This document shows, piece by piece, positions 5,274-6,001 of a DNA stretch of 6,001 bases. The stretch is taken from assembly GCA_041600915.1 (NCBI GenBank), contig JBFIJC010000247.1:1-6001 (forward strand), given 5' to 3'. The notes beneath the pieces were generated by a model. It had not been told where the DNA came from. It worked only from the letters and a program-made list of their open reading frames with translations, and made no database searches. The stretch is from Nitrogeniibacter sp041600915. Lineage in GTDB: Bacteria > Pseudomonadota > Gammaproteobacteria > Burkholderiales > Rhodocyclaceae. Made by a program: the position numbers and the translations under genes. How positions within the stretch are numbered: position 1 is the first letter of the stretch; the number at the start of each line of letters is the position of its first letter.

Positions 5274-6001
5274 CTGGTTAAAAAATCCAATCGGGCCGCG
5301 ACGCCCGCAGGTAGCGGACTGAACGAAGCGCTCAGCGGCCGTGCCACGCCGACGCGTCTCGATCGACGCAGCTTTCTCAAGCGCTCCGGCCTCACGGCAG
5401 GTGCGGGTGCCATCGGTGCCAGTCTGCCCTTCGCCATGGTCAAGCCGGCCGAGGCGGCCAAGTCGGCCGGCGCGGGCGACATCGTCGTCAAGCGCACCAT
5501 CTGTACGCACTGTTCGGTCGGCTGTGCCATCGACGCCGAAGTCAAGAACGGCGTGTGGGTTGGCCAGGAGCCGGTCTTCGACAGCCCGATCAACCTCGGC
5601 GCGCACTGTGCCAAGGGCGCCTCGGTGCGCGAGCACGGCCACGGCGAGCATCGCCTGCGCACGCCGATGAAGCTGTCGGGTGGCAAGTGGGTGCGCATGA
5701 GTTGGGAAGATGCGGTGGCCGAAGTTGGCGACAAGCTGATGGCGATCCGCGACAAGCACGGCGCTGACGCCACGCACTGGATCGGCTCGTCCAAGCACTC
5801 CAACGAGCAGGCCTATCTGTTCTGCAAGTTTGTGGCGCTGTTCGGCACCAACAACATGGACCACCAGGCGCGCGTCTGCCACTCCACCACGGTGGCGGGT
5901 GTGGCAAACACCTGGGGTTATGGTGCGATGACCAACTCCTACAACGACATGCAGAACGCCAAGGCGATCTTCTTCATCGGCTCCAATGCCGCCGAAGCGC
6001 A
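5271..6001 (+). CDS. fdhA: Formate dehydrogenase alpha (catalytic) subunit, 3' end outside window
   Basis: The first 243 codons of a periplasm-facing, molybdopterin (bis-MGD, Mo or W) formate dehydrogenase that oxidises formate to CO2 and passes electrons to a quinone chain through beta and gamma subunits. Visible parts: a Tat signal DRRSFLKRSG (R32, R33) with a hydrophobic stretch and a likely cleavage region near PAEAA (59-63); a [4Fe-4S] site C78-x2-C81-x3-C85-x27-C113 (CTHCSVGC and HCAKG), with the Lys two after the last Cys that relays electrons; and the active-site motif RVCHSTTVAGVANTWG with Cys203 (TGC at 5877-5879) and His204. Enterobacterial FdnG-type enzymes have selenocysteine at this spot; here it is cysteine, so no selenium system is needed. 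GYGAMTNS follows, as in the family. The frame is open to the window edge. fdhB and fdhC are expected next. Confidence 0.95.
   Translation, partial: MLVKKSNRAATPAGSGLNEALSGRATPTRLDRRSFLKRSGLTAGAGAIGASLPFAMVKPAEAAKSAGAGDIVVKRTICTHCSVGCAIDAEVKNGVWVGQEPVFDSPINLGAHCAKGASVREHGHGEHRLRTPMKLSGGKWVRMSWEDAVAEVGDKLMAIRDKHGADATHWIGSSKHSNEQAYLFCKFVALFGTNNMDHQARVCHSTTVAGVANTWGYGAMTNSYNDMQNAKAIFFIGSNAAEA

Noticed and set aside
5238..5882. Minus-strand frames opposite fdhA
   Set aside because: The + strand encodes an unmistakable formate dehydrogenase; the reverse frames show no motif.

Overview
The window is high-GC proteobacterial DNA. Its gene order (Cache-type sensor kinase, multi-cluster ferredoxin, TorD-like chaperone, tiny Tat-signal protein, Tat-exported formate dehydrogenase alpha subunit) suggests a respiratory betaproteobacterium, perhaps of the Rhodocyclales (Thauera/Azoarcus/Dechloromonas type). 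The taxonomic placement is inferred from gene style, not from a marker gene. All genes lie on the + strand.

Region 1 (1-2059) is the 3' part of a membrane-bound histidine kinase with a periplasmic Cache sensor, HAMP, HisKA and HATPase domains. Its true start lies before the window. Its H-box is of the NtrB-like class, which usually pairs with a sigma54-activating (NtrC-type) response regulator.

Region 2 (2060-2262) is a compact control region. A perfect 14-bp inverted repeat (2058-2071 and 2090-2103) contains two GACA-N3-TGTC dyads 31 bp apart, followed by a near-consensus sigma54 -24/-12 promoter (2158-2173), a short leader with a stem-loop (2223-2248), and a Shine-Dalgarno sequence before a GTG start. 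This is the classical layout of an enhancer-driven sigma54 promoter. It fits the kinase type next door.

Region 3 (2263-6001) is a tight formate dehydrogenase operon. It encodes a 696-aa polyferredoxin with six 4Fe-4S-type Cys motifs plus Cys-rich ends, a TorD/DmsD-family maturation chaperone (ATGA overlap), a 78-aa Tat-signal protein of the type found beside formate dehydrogenases, and the first 243 codons of the molybdenum/tungsten-bis-MGD formate dehydrogenase alpha subunit, a cysteine-type enzyme with its own Tat signal. The beta and gamma subunits are expected just downstream, outside the window.

Inferred overall picture: the periplasmic sensor detects an unknown signal (formate, another carboxylate or a respiratory cue). 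An unseen NtrC-type regulator then binds the paired dyads and activates sigma54 transcription. The operon makes a periplasm-facing formate dehydrogenase with its chaperone and accessory proteins. The least understood parts are the polyferredoxin and the small Tat protein.
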